Below, piece by piece: positions 38,601 through 50,457 of a stretch of DNA of 64,000 nt. Source of the stretch: Theropithecus gelada (Eukaryota > Chordata > Mammalia > Primates > Cercopithecidae). The notes below the pieces were generated by a model. It was not told the DNA's origin. It saw nothing but the letters and a program-made list of their open reading frames with translations, and did not search any database. Location of the stretch: the NCBI RefSeq assembly GCF_003255815.1, contig NC_037671.1, forward strand, positions 153,690,645-153,754,644, written 5' to 3'. The translations under genes and the position numbers were made by a program. Positions within the stretch are counted from its first letter, which is position 1. The number at the start of each line of letters is the position of its first letter.

Positions 38601-39785
38601 ATGAACTGCATTACCCAAACCAACATTAATTGTACATAACATGTGACAAAGAAAGGCTTACGGTTTTGGAGTTTGTTTGTTTGTTTTAGAAGACCAGATA
38701 AACTAAAACAAATATTTTCCGTGAAGAATTTTTTTTCATGTTAGAACTCATATGATTAAATTGATTCACAAAATTTGAGGTCATTTATTAATTTTATGAA
38801 TATTTTACTGAGCACTTATTTGATGTCAGTGACTCTAATTGTCTCTGAAAATAAAAAGATTAATGAATCATGGCTTCTGCCTTCAAGGAACTTAGAGTTT
38901 AATGGTTATAGAATATTGGTCAAAAAAAAAAAGGCAAAAATAAAATTCTGACAAAAACTCATTATATCTGAGAGTTTATATGTGCTTGCTAAATAAAAAG
39001 AATTATTACCAATACTATGCTGAATGACTGTAAAATGCTGACTTTTTACTTAAAATATTTACAAGAGGAAACAGAATATTTGTGGGTTTTCCTGCATATT
39101 TATGTGTGTGTTCAAACAGCTGCTAGAGAACAAAGTGTTTTGCTATAAACACTGTCAAATCTCACTTTGAAAAAATTTGTCTATAAAACAAGTATTTTCA
39201 TAGATATACTAAAGCTGCATAGAATTTGCTTTTATAGCATAAAACAGAATTAGATGCTTGAGTCAGCTCTGAAGTACTTTTTCATGCAACACTCATTCTA
39301 ATTCTTTACTCTATGCATTAGGCTGAGGCCTGGTGTAATTTGAAAGTGATAATGCAATATAGAAATTCCAGAAGCTGGGAGTGGGGGGAATAGACTGGAA
39401 TACTGCAAAATGCATCATTTAAGCAATCAAACTCCTATTTCATCAACCAAACCAACCTAATCCCATAGAGAATTCAAAGTGACTCAGAAAAAGACAAACA
39501 AAAGATGAAATGTTTTGTTTATTTTCCAGATGGAATGTGTAAACTATCCAGAGGGTAGTGGTATGGGTTTAGAAAGACAATTCACACAATAAATTTTAAA
39601 GAAATAATGGTTTTAGTCTTTGATGCTAACATTATTTCTGGGCTTCCAAGTCACTAAAACAATACATGCATCGTTTTTTAAACGTTATTTTTATTGCGTT
39701 GTTTGGTTTCGTGTTTTAGTCTTTTTATTTTCTGACAAAAGAAAGTTTGCCATGTCTCCAGAACAGGCACACAATTTATGTACTA
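38601..39785. other. Intronic sequence with no recognised element
   Basis: AT-rich, with no repeat or exon recognised. Confidence 0.4.
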
Positions 39786-39806
39786 AATCTTGATATGAAT
39801 TTCTTT

Positions 39807-40115
39807 TCTTCTGGTTTTTTTTTTTTTTTTTTTTTTTTGAAATGGAGTCTTACTCTGCTTCCCAGGCTGGAGTACAGTGGCACGATTTCTGCAACCTCTA
39901 CCTCCCGGGTTCAGAAAGATTGTCCTGCTTTATCCTCCTGAGTAGCTGGGATTACAGGCGTACATGCGCCACCACGCCTGGCCAATTTTTGTATTTTTAG
40001 TAGAGATGGGGTTTGGCCATGTTGGCCAGGCTGGTCTTGAATTCCTACTCCGGTGATCCTCCTGCCTTGGCCTACCAAAGTGGGATTACAGGCGTGAGCC
40101 ACCAGGCCCATCCTC
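39807..40115 (-). mobile_element. Alu 1 of a tandem trio (antisense)
   Basis: A T-tract of about 24, then a reversed Alu with many substitutions and a deletion in the right arm ('cacgatttctgcaacctcta'). Flanked by tgatatgaatttcttt (39791-39806) and tgatacgaatttcttt (40116-40131). It is the most diverged of the three. Confidence 0.93.
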
Positions 40116-40126
40116 TGATACGAATT

Positions 40127-40131
<5 letters not shown>

Positions 40132-40167
<36 letters not shown>

Positions 40168-40474
40168 TTTTTTTTTTTTTTTTTTTTTTGTTTGACAGAG
40201 TCTCGCTCTGCCGCCCAGGCTGGAGTGCAGTGGCGCAATCTCAGCTCACTGCAAGTTCCGCCTCCCGGGTTCACGCCATTCTCCTGCCTCAGCCTCCCAA
40301 GTAGCTGCGACTATAGGCGCCCGCCACCACACCTGGCTAATTTTTTGTACTTTTGATAGAGATGGGGTTTCACCGTGTTAGCCAGGATGGTCTCGATCTC
40401 TTGACCTCGTGATCTGCCCGCCTCGGCCTCCCAAAGTGCTGGGATTATAGGAGTAAGCCACCGCACCCGGCCTC
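40132..40474 (-). mobile_element. Alu 2 of a tandem trio (antisense), with (CT)n tail
   Basis: Begins with a (CT)n run at about 40131-40168 and a T-tract (40169-40189), then a reversed AluY-like body ending 'ccgcacccggcc'. Flanked by tgatacgaatttcttt (40116-40131) and tgagaggaatttcttt (40475-40490). The CT run looks like a mutated tail. Confidence 0.93.
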
Positions 40475-40490
40475 TGAGAGGAATTTCTTT

Positions 40491-40791
40491 TTCTTTTTTT
40501 GTGTTTTGAGAGGGAGTCTCGCTCTGTTGCCAAGGTTGGAGTGCAGTGGCCGGATCTCGGCTCACTGCAAGCTCCGCCTCCCGGGTTCACGCCATTCTCC
40601 TGCCTCAGCCTCCCGAGTAGCTGGGACTACAGGCGCCCACCACCACGCCGGGCTAATTTTTTGTATTTTTAGTAGAGACGGGGGTTTCACCGTGTTAGCC
40701 AGGATGGTCTCGATTTCCTGACCTCATGATCCGCCCGCCTCGACCTCCCAAAGTGCTGGGATTACAGGCGTGAGCCACCGCACCCGGCCTC
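40491..40791 (-). mobile_element. Alu 3 of a tandem trio (antisense)
   Basis: Reversed AluY-like copy with a short tail ('ttcttttttt'), ending 'cacccggcct'. Flanked by tgagaggaatttcttt (40475-40490) and tgataggaatttctta (40792-40807). It carries 'gcagtggccggatctcgg', a monkey-type variant. Confidence 0.93.
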
Positions 40792-40807
40792 TGATAGGAA
40801 TTTCTTA

Positions 40808-41920
40808 TTGGAGAATCCCTTTATGTGTCCAGCCCGGTGGTAGGCTCTGAGAATACAGTGATGAACAAGGTAAACAAAACATACATAGTCTCTCCCATCA
40901 TGAAGCTTACATTCCAGGAAGGAAGCTAGACCTTCGATAGGTAATTATAATTTAAAATTAAACCTTGTAATCAGTGCTATGCAAGAAAAATAAGGCAGAA
41001 TTAGGGGCTGTAATGAAGGACCTGTTTACAAAGCGTTAGGAAAGCCCTCATGGAGGAAATAAGACAAGGAAGAAACACTTGTGAACAATAGGAAGGTATG
41101 TGGAGTGAGGGAGAGTTAAGGAACAGAGATTTCTAGACAAGCCCTAAGGAAGGGAAAAGCAGAGCCTTATTGTAGAAATGGACTAAAGGTAGTATTCTTT
41201 GAATGTGATGAGAGGCTATTGTAAGCCAGGATAATCGTTTTGAATTTTAACCTAGGTACAATTGGGATCTACTTTTAAGAAGACTAACTTGATCAGATTT
41301 GAATCTTAAGAAAACTCGTTACGTTAAAAAAAAAAAAGGGGGGGGGCGGGGGCTAAAGAAAGGATAAGGGTATTCAGCAGGCCATTAGGAGGCTATTGCA
41401 GACGTCCAGATGTTACAAACGCTTGTGACTTGGCCCCAAGTATTGGCAGTGACCCTGGAGAGAAGCAGATGGATCTGAAATTTATTTTGGAGTTACCATA
41501 ACATTAAATGATGCAATGGCATCAGTAATGACTCCCAGTTTTCTCTACGAGACACTGGGTGGGTAAAGTAAAATGTGTTGAGCTTGAGAGAATTCAGGAG
41601 TAGCTAATCCTGGGTGTCCCTTCGGGTGGGGATTGGAACACTGAAAACCATAAACTCTACTTTGGAGAGTAATATTGAATTTGTGATGTTCCTGAGACAT
41701 CTAAAAAAGTGGAGATTTAACCAGGCATTTGGATATATAGGTCTATACTTTCAGAAAGATATCTGGTCTGGAGATATACCTTGGGAGTTATTGACTCTAC
41801 AGATGGTGTGTAAGTAGGTTGGAAGTGGATAAGATTTGGGGAAGAGAAGAATGAAATAATAAAATGATCCAGGATTAGGCCCTGAGGAATGCTAATAGTT
41901 ACTAGTAAAAAAAAAAAAAA
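40808..41920 (+). mobile_element. Ancient LINE-like repeat, family unassigned (long copy)
   Basis: Opens with 'gaatacagtgatgaacaagg' and 'atgaagcttacattccagg'. It passes 'attaggaggctattgcagac', 'gactcccagttttc' and 'gacatctaaaaaagtggag', and ends 'gccctgaggaatgctaat'. This is the best copy in the window of the family also at 10.4, 22.3, 47.3, 59.0 and 62.7 kb. A 67-aa frame within is incidental. Confidence 0.6.
41326..41352. repeat. A12 followed by G9-C-G5 homopolymer run
   Basis: Twelve A (41326-41337) run directly into nine G (41338-41346), a C and five G. Purine homopolymers of this kind are rare in AT-rich intron and are prone to sequencing error. Confidence 0.9.
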
Positions 41921-43165
41921 AAAAGAAAAGAATAAAGTAAATGAATGTGACTTTTCTGTTTCATTTTGTCTAAGTCTTTTAAGCCAGAGAAAACATAATG
42001 TGGAACAGTGTTTTTATGTGTGTTTTATCACTAGAGATAGGAAATTGTCAAGCTGTACTTAAGGAGCAGGGAGGGTCCATGGGGAATAGCATCATTCCTG
42101 ATGCTGTTGCATTCATCAAAGCGTACATGAATCTCTTCTGATATTTTTGTTTGAGGAACATGAATATAAGCTCATACTCCTAGCATAGCAATTAGTTTAG
42201 AGATTTATCATTGTTTTGTTTTTACTTTTGAATTATTAACTGTAGACACAGCCCTAAATTTTTTTGGTTTTCTATATCACAAATACCTTTTTTTGGTTTA
42301 AGGTTCTAAATTTCATTTTCTGTGGCTTGAAACTGTTTTGCACTTCCTCTCCTTGCTTTATATTTTGAGTTTACACACTAACCTGCCAAAGAGACATCTA
42401 GTTTATAGGCTTGATTTTGGAAAGCAGACAGAAGAGAGCAGATACTGAACATATGTTCCACTGATATTGATGAAGTGAGGTTGGAAGAAGCTTGGAAGCA
42501 GTCTATTTCTCTCCAACTGCCACCCCCTCAATGAATATTTTGGGTACCCTTATGCTGGAACATTCCAAATAAGTGCCCCAGCTATGTTTTCTTTTTTTTT
42601 TTTTTTCTTTTTCTCATAATGATTCTGAAAGACTTTAGGATGATTTAGAATTGTTCTACAAGTGGAATTCATAAACCAAAACAAAGCAATTCAAGGACTC
42701 TAATTTTTAATGGGTGATGGATGAGATTTCAATGCAAATTGTAAAGACTGAAAATGGTGTGACCAGAGAAGTGCCCCCTAGATAGTAAGTACTCAATAAA
42801 TGACAGAAGCAGGGTGTAGTATGAACCTGTTTCTTGGGAAAATAGATTTGAAGTTAGACAAAAATCTGTTTAATCACAGTCTAGATATGATCTTTTGCTA
42901 ACTTTTGTGTTTTGTTGCTGTGGTTTTTTGGAGTTTTTTTACACTTCAAGAGGTCTTTTTGATCTGAGGTAGGGTAGTCAATTCTAATTTATTAAGCATA
43001 AAGTGATTGGTTACAGGTGTTTTAACAAATACTTGGAGGAGTTTGGGTAAGTTGAAGTACGAACATGTTATTTGAAGTCACTGTTATAGAGGTGCACTAT
43101 TATGTCCTTCCTGATGTAGCCATTAATGTTCCTACAAGAAATCTGAATTATCATGACAGCTTTTT
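41921..43165. other. Intronic sequence with no recognised element
   Basis: Contains short T-tracts (42592-42606) but no gene or clear repeat; a faint L2-like 'agtaagtactcaataaatg' lies at about 42785-42803. Confidence 0.4.
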
Positions 43166-43169
43166 TTTT

Positions 43170-45055
43170 CTTTTTTCTTTTTTTAATTTTAGATTCAGGG
43201 GATACATGTGCAGGTTTGTGACATGGGTATATTGTGTAATGGTGAGGTTTAGGCTTCTAGTGAACCCATCACCCAAATGGTGAACAATATATTCTGTCAG
43301 TAATTTTTCAGTCCTCATTCCTCTCTCAGCTTCTTCTCTTTTGTATTCCTAGGTGTCTATTTTTTCCATCTTCATTTCCATGTGTATCCATTGGTTAGCC
43401 CCCACTTTCAAGTGAAAATGTGGTATTCAATTTTCTGCTTCTGAGTTATTTCATTTAGGATAATAGCCTCCAGCTCCATCCATGTTGCTGCAAAGGATGT
43501 GATTTCATTCTTTTTTGTGGCTGCTTAGTAGTCCATGGTGTTCATACACCGCACTTTCTTTGTCCAACCAACACATAGATTGTTGACCACATAGATTGAT
43601 TCCATGACTTTGCTATTGTGAATAGTGCTGCAACAAACACACAAATGTGTGTCTTTTTGATATAGTTATTTATTTTCCTTTGGGTAGATACCCAGTAGTG
43701 GGATTTCTATATCAAATAGTAGTTCTCTTTTTCATTCTTTAAGAAATCTCCATACTGATTTCCGTAGCGGTTGAACTAATTTACATTCCCACCAACAGTA
43801 TACAAGCATTCCCTTTTCTCTGCAACCTCACCAACATCTAATATTTTTTGACTTTTTAATACTAGCTATTCTAATTTGTGTGAGGTATCTCACATGGTTT
43901 TAATTTGCATCTCCCTGATGATTAGTGATACTGAGCATTTTTTCATTTGCTTTTTGGCCACTTGTATGTCTTTACTTACTTCTTTTTTTTTTTTTTAGAA
44001 GTGTCTGTTAATTTCCTTTGCCCACTTTTAATGGAGCTATTTGTTTTTTTTATTGTTGATTTGTTTAAGTTTCTTATAGTTTCTGGATATTAGTCGTTTG
44101 TCAGATGCACAGTTTACAAGTATTTTCTCCCATTCTGCAGTTGTCTGTTTATTTTTGTTAATTGTTTGTTTTCTGTGCAAAAGCTCTTTACTTTAATTAA
44201 GTCCCATTTGTTCATTTTTGTTTCTGTTGCATTTGCTTTTGCAATTAGTCTTAGTCATTAATTCTTTACCTAGGCCAATGTCCAGAAGAATTGCTCCCAG
44301 GTTTTCTTTTTATGGTTTCAGGTCTTGCATTTAAGTCTTTAATTGGTCTTGAGCTAATTTTTGTATATAGTGACACATAGGGTCCAGTTTCATTCTTCCA
44401 CATAGTGCTAGCCAGTCATTAAATAGGGAGTCCTTTCCACATTGCTTATTTGTATTGACTTTGTCAAAGATTCGTTATAGGAATATGGATTTATCTTTGC
44501 ATTCTCTATTTTGTCTCATTGCCTTATGTGCCATTTTTATACCATTACCATGCTTTTTTGATTACTATAGCCTCATAGTCTCAGAGCATAGTGTGAAGTC
44601 AGGTAATGTGATGCCCCCAGCATTGATCTTTTTGCTTAGAATCTTTTTGCTTTGGCTATTTGGGCTCTTTTTTGTTTCCATATTAATTTTAGAATTGTTT
44701 ATTCTAATTCTGTGAAAAATGACATTGGAAATTTGATAGGGATTGCATTGAATCTGTAGATTCTTTTGGGTAGCGTAGTCACTTTAATGATATTGATTCT
44801 TTCTATCCATGAGCATGGAATGTTTTTCCACTTGTCCATGTCATTTATGATTTCTTTCATCAGTGTTTTGAAGAAATAATAATCAATTCCTGGTAGAGAT
44901 CTTTTACCTCCTTGGTTAAATGTATTCCTAGGTATTTCACTTTTACTAGTTATTTTCTTATGTATGTCTAAATTTTAATCACAGCAAATTTATGGTGTAA
45001 TCCTATCTTAATTAGATGAATGGTGTCCTTTGTTGGGGATTTAATAAAATCTAAT
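43170..45055 (-). mobile_element. L1 3' half (antisense), about 1.9 kb
   Basis: Reads as reversed L1. The 3' UTR comes first ('ggggatacatgtgcaggttt'), then reversed ORF2 landmarks: 'ctccagctccatccatgttg', 'acattcccaccaacagt', 'ttttaatttgcatctccctg', 'tcccattctgcagttgtctg', 'gtcccatttgttcatttttg' and 'ttgcattgaatctgtagatt'. Divergence suggests an older primate or eutherian L1 (L1PB or L1MA type). ORF2 is full of stops. Confidence 0.93.
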
Positions 45056-46490
45056 ACTGCTTAGCTGGACCAAGTGGCTAAGATGACGTTTGAGTCCACA
45101 GTGGACCTTGTAGCCTTTCTTTTATTTGGGGTATCTACTACACAGAGAAAACACTGGTATTCTATAAACATGCCTAAGATCCATTGAAGTATGTATGGTT
45201 AGCTCTGTTGATTTTCTCTTTGGTTAAAATAAAAATACGTAACATTTTCACTGTAATCTGTTTGGAAGGAAGACAGTAAACGATTTTAAAAATTAATTCC
45301 ACAGAGAAGCATGTACTACTTTTTTTTAATTTGCTGTCTGCAGTGCACAGCGGGAAATCATTCTCTTCCACATTTTGCTTTGTGCCATTTTTGTTTTATA
45401 CCAATATGCTCTGACACACCCACATAGCTCAGGATTTCAGCAGTCAAGTATCTCCTTTTCTTCCTTGATAGGTCTTAGAACATTTTAAATTGGTGTATTC
45501 TCTTTTGTCTTTTAAGTATTGAATCACTTGCAAACATCTCTGCTTGCATGAATATTTTTCAAAATGCTCCATAGACCTAGAAGCTGAAATGGAACGTTAG
45601 AATCATTCAAACACAAATTTTGATTTTATTCCTTTGAGAGGTGATAGGTGCTTGGCATGAACTAGCAGGAGAAATATTGTCTACCAAGAGTAAGATGAGA
45701 GAGAGAGGAAGAGAGAGAGACAGAGACAGAGAGAAAGAATGAGAATCTGCCATGTATTCTTGTAAACAATATATGATATCTTAGAGGTTATTTTAAAATT
45801 AATATATTGAAGTGAATTGTTTCATTGACTGAATGGCTTTTCCATAGAAAGACTCCAGCTATCATCAGTTATCAGTTACATTATTGGTGGTCTTTACAAA
45901 CTTGACTATAAATGTTGAGACATTATTTGAGAAATACATACACATGTGTGTGTATAAGTATCTATTGGTATCTCTGCATGTTAGTTAAAAATATAATAAT
46001 ATGCCAGATGCAAACAATGAACACAGCTACTCCGCAATATTCATTTAGTTTGATATTTAAGCTGATAAAACAAGAAAATATATTTTTAAAATTTTGTGCT
46101 AGACTACATTAGAAAGATTTTCTTTAAAGATGTGAGCTTTATAGAGGTCATTTTAAAATGATGATTTATCAAATTTTACACAGTTAAAGATAGTGAAAAT
46201 AAAGAGCACATTGAAAAATAACTAGATGGACATTTTCACTGTGAAACAGAATTCCTGAAGTGACACTATGTTCCCTTCTGATCATGGTCATTGTATAACC
46301 ATTGAGTCTTTGTATAATTGCTGTGAGTAGTGTCACTACCGTTTTCCCTTCACATTTTTTCTATAGATATTTAAATGAAGCAACTGTATACATATTTATT
46401 CATTTTGTCAGTTATAATCAAGTTATTCTCTCTTAATCTTTCTAGCTTCACTCTGTGTGTGTGTCTGTGAGTGTGTACGTAACATGTGAT
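45056..46490. other. Intronic sequence with no recognised element
   Basis: A short (GA)n-rich run lies at about 45693-45735. Otherwise unassigned and non-coding. Confidence 0.4.
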
Positions 46491-46494
46491 ATTT

Positions 46495-46870
46495 ATATCC
46501 ATCTTCCTTCTTGATCACAAGCAACAGAAATCACCAATACTATTTTACTTAAGCTGAAATACATTTGAAATATATCATATAACTTGCAGAATTGATGGGA
46601 AAATTTGAAAACCAGAGTGAGAAGATGACAGACATCAAGGTCATCCCTAGGTTTTGATACGTGTACAGAATAGTCATTGCTTACTGCTGCCGCCATCACT
46701 ACTTCCTCTTTCATTCCTCTGATATGACTATCTCTGCCACTATCATTATCTGATTTTCCTTATCTCTCTAGTCTGTGCTTCACATGCTCAAGAGTCAAAT
46801 TCCTAGGCCAAAGTCATGTGCACATGCCCTAATTGCTATAGGGTAGGGAGAAAAAAAGTCTCCTCTATTT
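46495..46870 (+). mobile_element. Possible ancient repeat, family unsure
   Basis: 'gatcacaagcaacagaaatc', 'ttttacttaagctgaaat' and 'aaagtcatgtgcacatgccc' resemble an abundant old mammalian repeat (the 'aagcaacagaaacc...ggctta' family), but I cannot name it with certainty. Confidence 0.35.
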
Positions 46871-47195
46871 ACGCTTCCTTGGCAGGAAGCAGGACACTGC
46901 ATACCCTCAATAGTAAACACAATGCCAATTACTCAAAAAAAGAAATGGAGGATGAATGTTGGACAATCAAGAAATGATGAAGGTCTGCCACATTTTTCAT
47001 ACAGGTTGGCTTTCTCTTTGAATATTTTCACTTAGCTAGTGTACCAAAACAGTTCTACATTTCCACCAAATTAAGGGTCTGATTAGTTTAATGGCCTTCA
47101 TTTGCCATAATTTTCTCAAGAAAGATTATACAGTGCATGTATTTATTCTCATTCAGCAAATTTAAATTTGAGTGGCAATATATTCCAGCTAGTGT
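46871..47195. other. Intronic sequence with no recognised element
   Basis: No repeat or exon identified in this short AT-rich stretch. Confidence 0.4.
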
Positions 47196-47199
47196 TATC

Positions 47200-47724
47200 C
47201 ATGCCCTCAGTAATTTTATAGACTAGAGAGCCACTGTAAAAAATATTAAAGTTACAGTATGGTGAGGGTTCTACTAAATATCAACTAAGTAGTATATGGA
47301 CACCGAGAAAGAAACAGAAAATTCTGTGGGGCAAAGTCAGAAAACACTTTCACAGAGCAGGGAATATTTGAGCTAGGTCATGAAAGATGACCATGCAACA
47401 AAAAAGGAGAACATTCTTTGTTGAAGAGACAAGATAATGTCATCACAAAGCATTTTCAAAATGCCTGCTATATTTGTAAATAGGAAGATATCAGTTAACT
47501 AGATGTATAAGAATGCATGGAGGAGGATAGCAACAGATGAGTTCAGACAGGTAGAAAGGGGGCCTGATTATAAATGCTGAGATCACCAAGGAGTTTGTCT
47601 ACTACACTACGGGTGATAGGCAACTCACAAAAGTCTTTAAACAAGGAAGTGAGTTTTGGGGAAGATAATTTCAACAATGGGGAAGATTAATGGGAGTGGA
47701 GTCATGCAGGAAAACTAGGAAGGA
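47200..47724 (+). mobile_element. Ancient LINE-like repeat interrupted by MER1B
   Basis: 'gagctaggtcatgaaagatg', 'ggcaactcacaaaagtct' and 'gggagtggagtcatgcagg' belong to the unassigned ancient family. It appears to continue after the MER1B at 48071-48200 ('gctgaatttgaggtagagac'). Confidence 0.5.
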
Positions 47725-48062
47725 CAGTGGTGCGCAACCTTTTTGACGCCAGGGACCAGTTTTGTGGAAGACAATTTTTCCATTGACAGGGGTAGGGGCA
47801 GATGGTTTCAGGATGAAACTGTCCCACCTCAGATCATCAGGCACTAGATTCTGCTAAGTAGCTCGTAACCTAGATCCCCCGCATGCACAGTTCACAATAC
47901 AGTTCATGCTCCTGTGAGAGTCTAACGCTGTTGTTTATTTGACAGGAGGCAGAGCTCAGATAGTAATGCTTGTTTGCCAGCCACTCACCTCCTGCTGTGC
48001 GGCCCTGTTCCTAACAGGCCACAGGCTGGTACTGGTCCACAGCCTGGGGGTTGGGGACCCTG
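47725..48062 (-). mobile_element. MER1B non-autonomous hAT-Charlie element
   Basis: Terminal inverted repeats cagtggtgcgcaacc (47725) and ggttggggaccctg (ends 48062) bound a 338-bp element. The inside matches MER1B as I know it ('cctgttcctaacaggccaca', 'cagatcatcaggcactagat'). The 8-bp flanks aggaagga (47717-47724) and ggttagga (48063-48070) share 5 of 8, a decayed hAT TSD. It has no transposase; a 71-aa frame inside is meaningless. Orientation is from memory of the consensus. Confidence 0.88.
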
Positions 48063-48454
48063 GGTTAGGATGCTACTATAATAAATGTAAAGTAAGGTTA
48101 GGATATCTGAATATAAACATTGATGTGTGTGTGGTAGGGGAGTGGTGTGTGTAGCTGAATTTGAGGTAGAGACAAAAAGTAATTAAACTGGAAGCAGAAA
48201 TCTTAGAATGGGGAAAAGTAAGACATACTTGTTCACAAAGTATCTTTTAACATTTTCTGGTTTCTGTGGAGTCACATTTTATTAATGCTGGTTGATGTTT
48301 ATCTACCTAGAAAGAATGACAGAAATTTCAGGAACAAAGATGACTGTGAATTAGGTACCAATATTTTTGTGGACAGTCTTCATGAAGTCAGCCAATAATG
48401 GAGATGAGTATGTGGAAAGGGTGGATTATTTGGACTTTTCGAAAAGAAGTTATT

Positions 48455-48760
48455 GGGCAAGCATGATGGCTCATGCCTGTAATCTCAACAGTTTGGAAGG
48501 TCGAAGTGGGAGGATCACTTGAGGCCAGGAGTTTGAGATCAACTTGGGCAACAAAGCAAGATCCATCTTTACAATAATTTTTTTAAAAAATAGAAATTAG
48601 CTGGATATGATGACTTTCACCTGTAGTTCTAGCTACTCCGGATGCTCAGGCAAGAGGATCACTTGAGCCTAGGAGGTAGAGGCTTCAGTGAGCCATGATC
48701 ATGCCACTGCACTCCAGCCTGGGCAACAGAGTGAGATCCTGTCTTAAAAAAATTAAACAA
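48455..48760 (+). mobile_element. AluJ-like (sense)
   Basis: Both arms are present but strongly diverged ('gggcaagcatgatggctcat', 'gcttgagcct'-type right arm). Tail mixes A with 'ttaaacaaatg'. Probable TSD 'aaaagaagttattg' before and 'aaaagaaatgaaactattg' after. Confidence 0.88.
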
Positions 48761-49690
48761 ATGAAAAGAAATGAAACTATTGAGTGACAATGAAAGAAAC
48801 TGATTTGTAAGTGGCCTTCAGGAGGCTACTTGTCTTTCCCCAGTGATTTTATGAATCCATTGAGGAGATCTGCAGAAGTGGTGTCACTGCCAGAGGAAAC
48901 CAAGGCTTCACTTGCAAAGAGGAGTACTTTCTTAAAATTGAGAAATTTGGAAATATATCATAGAACTTGTAAAGCTATGATGAAAGTTGGCCCATGAGTG
49001 TGTTTATAGAAGGTAGAACTAGATGGCATAAGACTCAGGAATGATGCAGGAGGTGATAAATGTTTTGGTTTAGAGTAGGAAGGAGAGTGAAACACAGTAG
49101 ATCTTTAACAATAAAATTTTCACTCATTTGGAATCTTGGAAACTGTGTTTGAAAACCAGCTGTGCCATTTAAATTCTGGGCATTTGTTTCTTCATTTGTA
49201 AAATTCAAGTTTGAACTAGGCTTCTTTGAACTAAATTCTTCTTGCCACCAGACAACATCCTTCTTCATCACCTAGAGGAACTTTGCCTGCCTGAAGCCTA
49301 AGGAAGTAGCCTTCCCTATGCCACACAGCAGACCCCTTAATGGTTCAGTGAATTTCTCATTGACTTGTATAGTGCTTCAAAAGAAAACACTTACGCATCA
49401 GACATGATTCTAAGTGCAAGTTCTTCATTTATATGAGATTAAAGAACTGGAAAACTGTACAAGAGAAATAGTCACCTGCTGATTGCAGGCCTGTGGGTTT
49501 CTTGGAAAAACTCAGCAATTTTGTTCCTCCAGGACTATCTTTTTGCCCAGTTCCTCTGATTCTGAAGGAAGTTGAAAAGATAGTTTTCCTTTGCTGTATC
49601 CAAAATCCTTTTCTACAGTTGATTTAAGAAATGTCAATCTAACTTTATATTGATACTGATATTGAAAATACATAAAATCCAATTAATGAG
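48761..49690. other. Intronic sequence with a weak MIR piece
   Basis: 'tctgggcatttgtttcttca' then 'tttgtaaaattcaagtttga' near 49170-49215 hint at a MIR. The rest is unassigned. Confidence 0.35.
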
Positions 49691-49826
49691 ATAAATCTTA
49701 CATATGTGTCATATTTCTATAGATTTTTTTTGACCAACATTTTATTTTGAAAATTTTCATGCAGATGGTAAGGTTGAAAGAATCATACAGTGAACACTAC
49801 ATACTCGAAATATAGATTCTAAAATT

Positions 49827-50148
49827 AGGCCAAGTATAGTGCCTCATGCCTGTAATCCCAGTGATTAGGGAGGCTGAGGTGGGAGAATTGCCTGAGGGCA
49901 GGAGTTTGAGACCAGCACAGGCAACATAGTGAGACCATGTCTCTACCAAAAAAAAAAAAAAAAAAAATATAAAAAGTGAGCCCAGCACAGTGCTGCATGC
50001 CTGTAGTTATAGCTACTCAGGAAGCTGAGGCAGGAGGATTGCTTGAGCCCGGGAGTTCAAGGTTACGGTGAAGTATTATAATCATGCCATTCCACTCCAG
50101 CCTGGGCAACAGAATGAGACCCTGTCTCAAAAAATAATAATAGTTAAT
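49827..50148 (+). mobile_element. AluJ-like (sense)
   Basis: Left arm to a mid A-run of about 22 (49948-49969), then a right arm ending 'gaccctgtctcaaaaaataa'. High divergence. Confidence 0.9.
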
Positions 50149-50150
50149 GC

Positions 50151-50412
50151 CAGGCGCGGTGACTCATGCCTGTAATCCTAACACTTTAGGAGTCTGAGGC
50201 AGGTGAATCAGTTGAAGTCAGGCCAATAGGGCAAAACCCCGTCTCTACTAAAAATACCAAAAAATAGCTGGGTGTGGTGGCAGGTGCCTGCAATACCAGC
50301 TACTCGGGAGGCTGAGGCAGGAGAATCACTTGAACCTGAGAGGTGGAGGTTGCAGTGAGTTGAGATCGTACAGCTGCACTCCAGCCTGGGCGACAGAGCA
50401 AGACTCTATGTC

Positions 50413-50444
<32 letters not shown>

Positions 50445-50457
50445 TGATAAATTAACA
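50151..50457 (+). mobile_element. AluS-like (sense) with (AAT)n tail
   Basis: Begins 'gccaggcgcggtgactcatg', with a deletion in the left arm around 'gtcaggccaatagggc'. The tail is an (AAT)n microsatellite at about 50415-50443. Directly follows the AluJ copy. Confidence 0.92.

Noticed and set aside
47939..48154. 71-aa frame
   Set aside because: Mostly MER1B, a non-coding hAT derivative.
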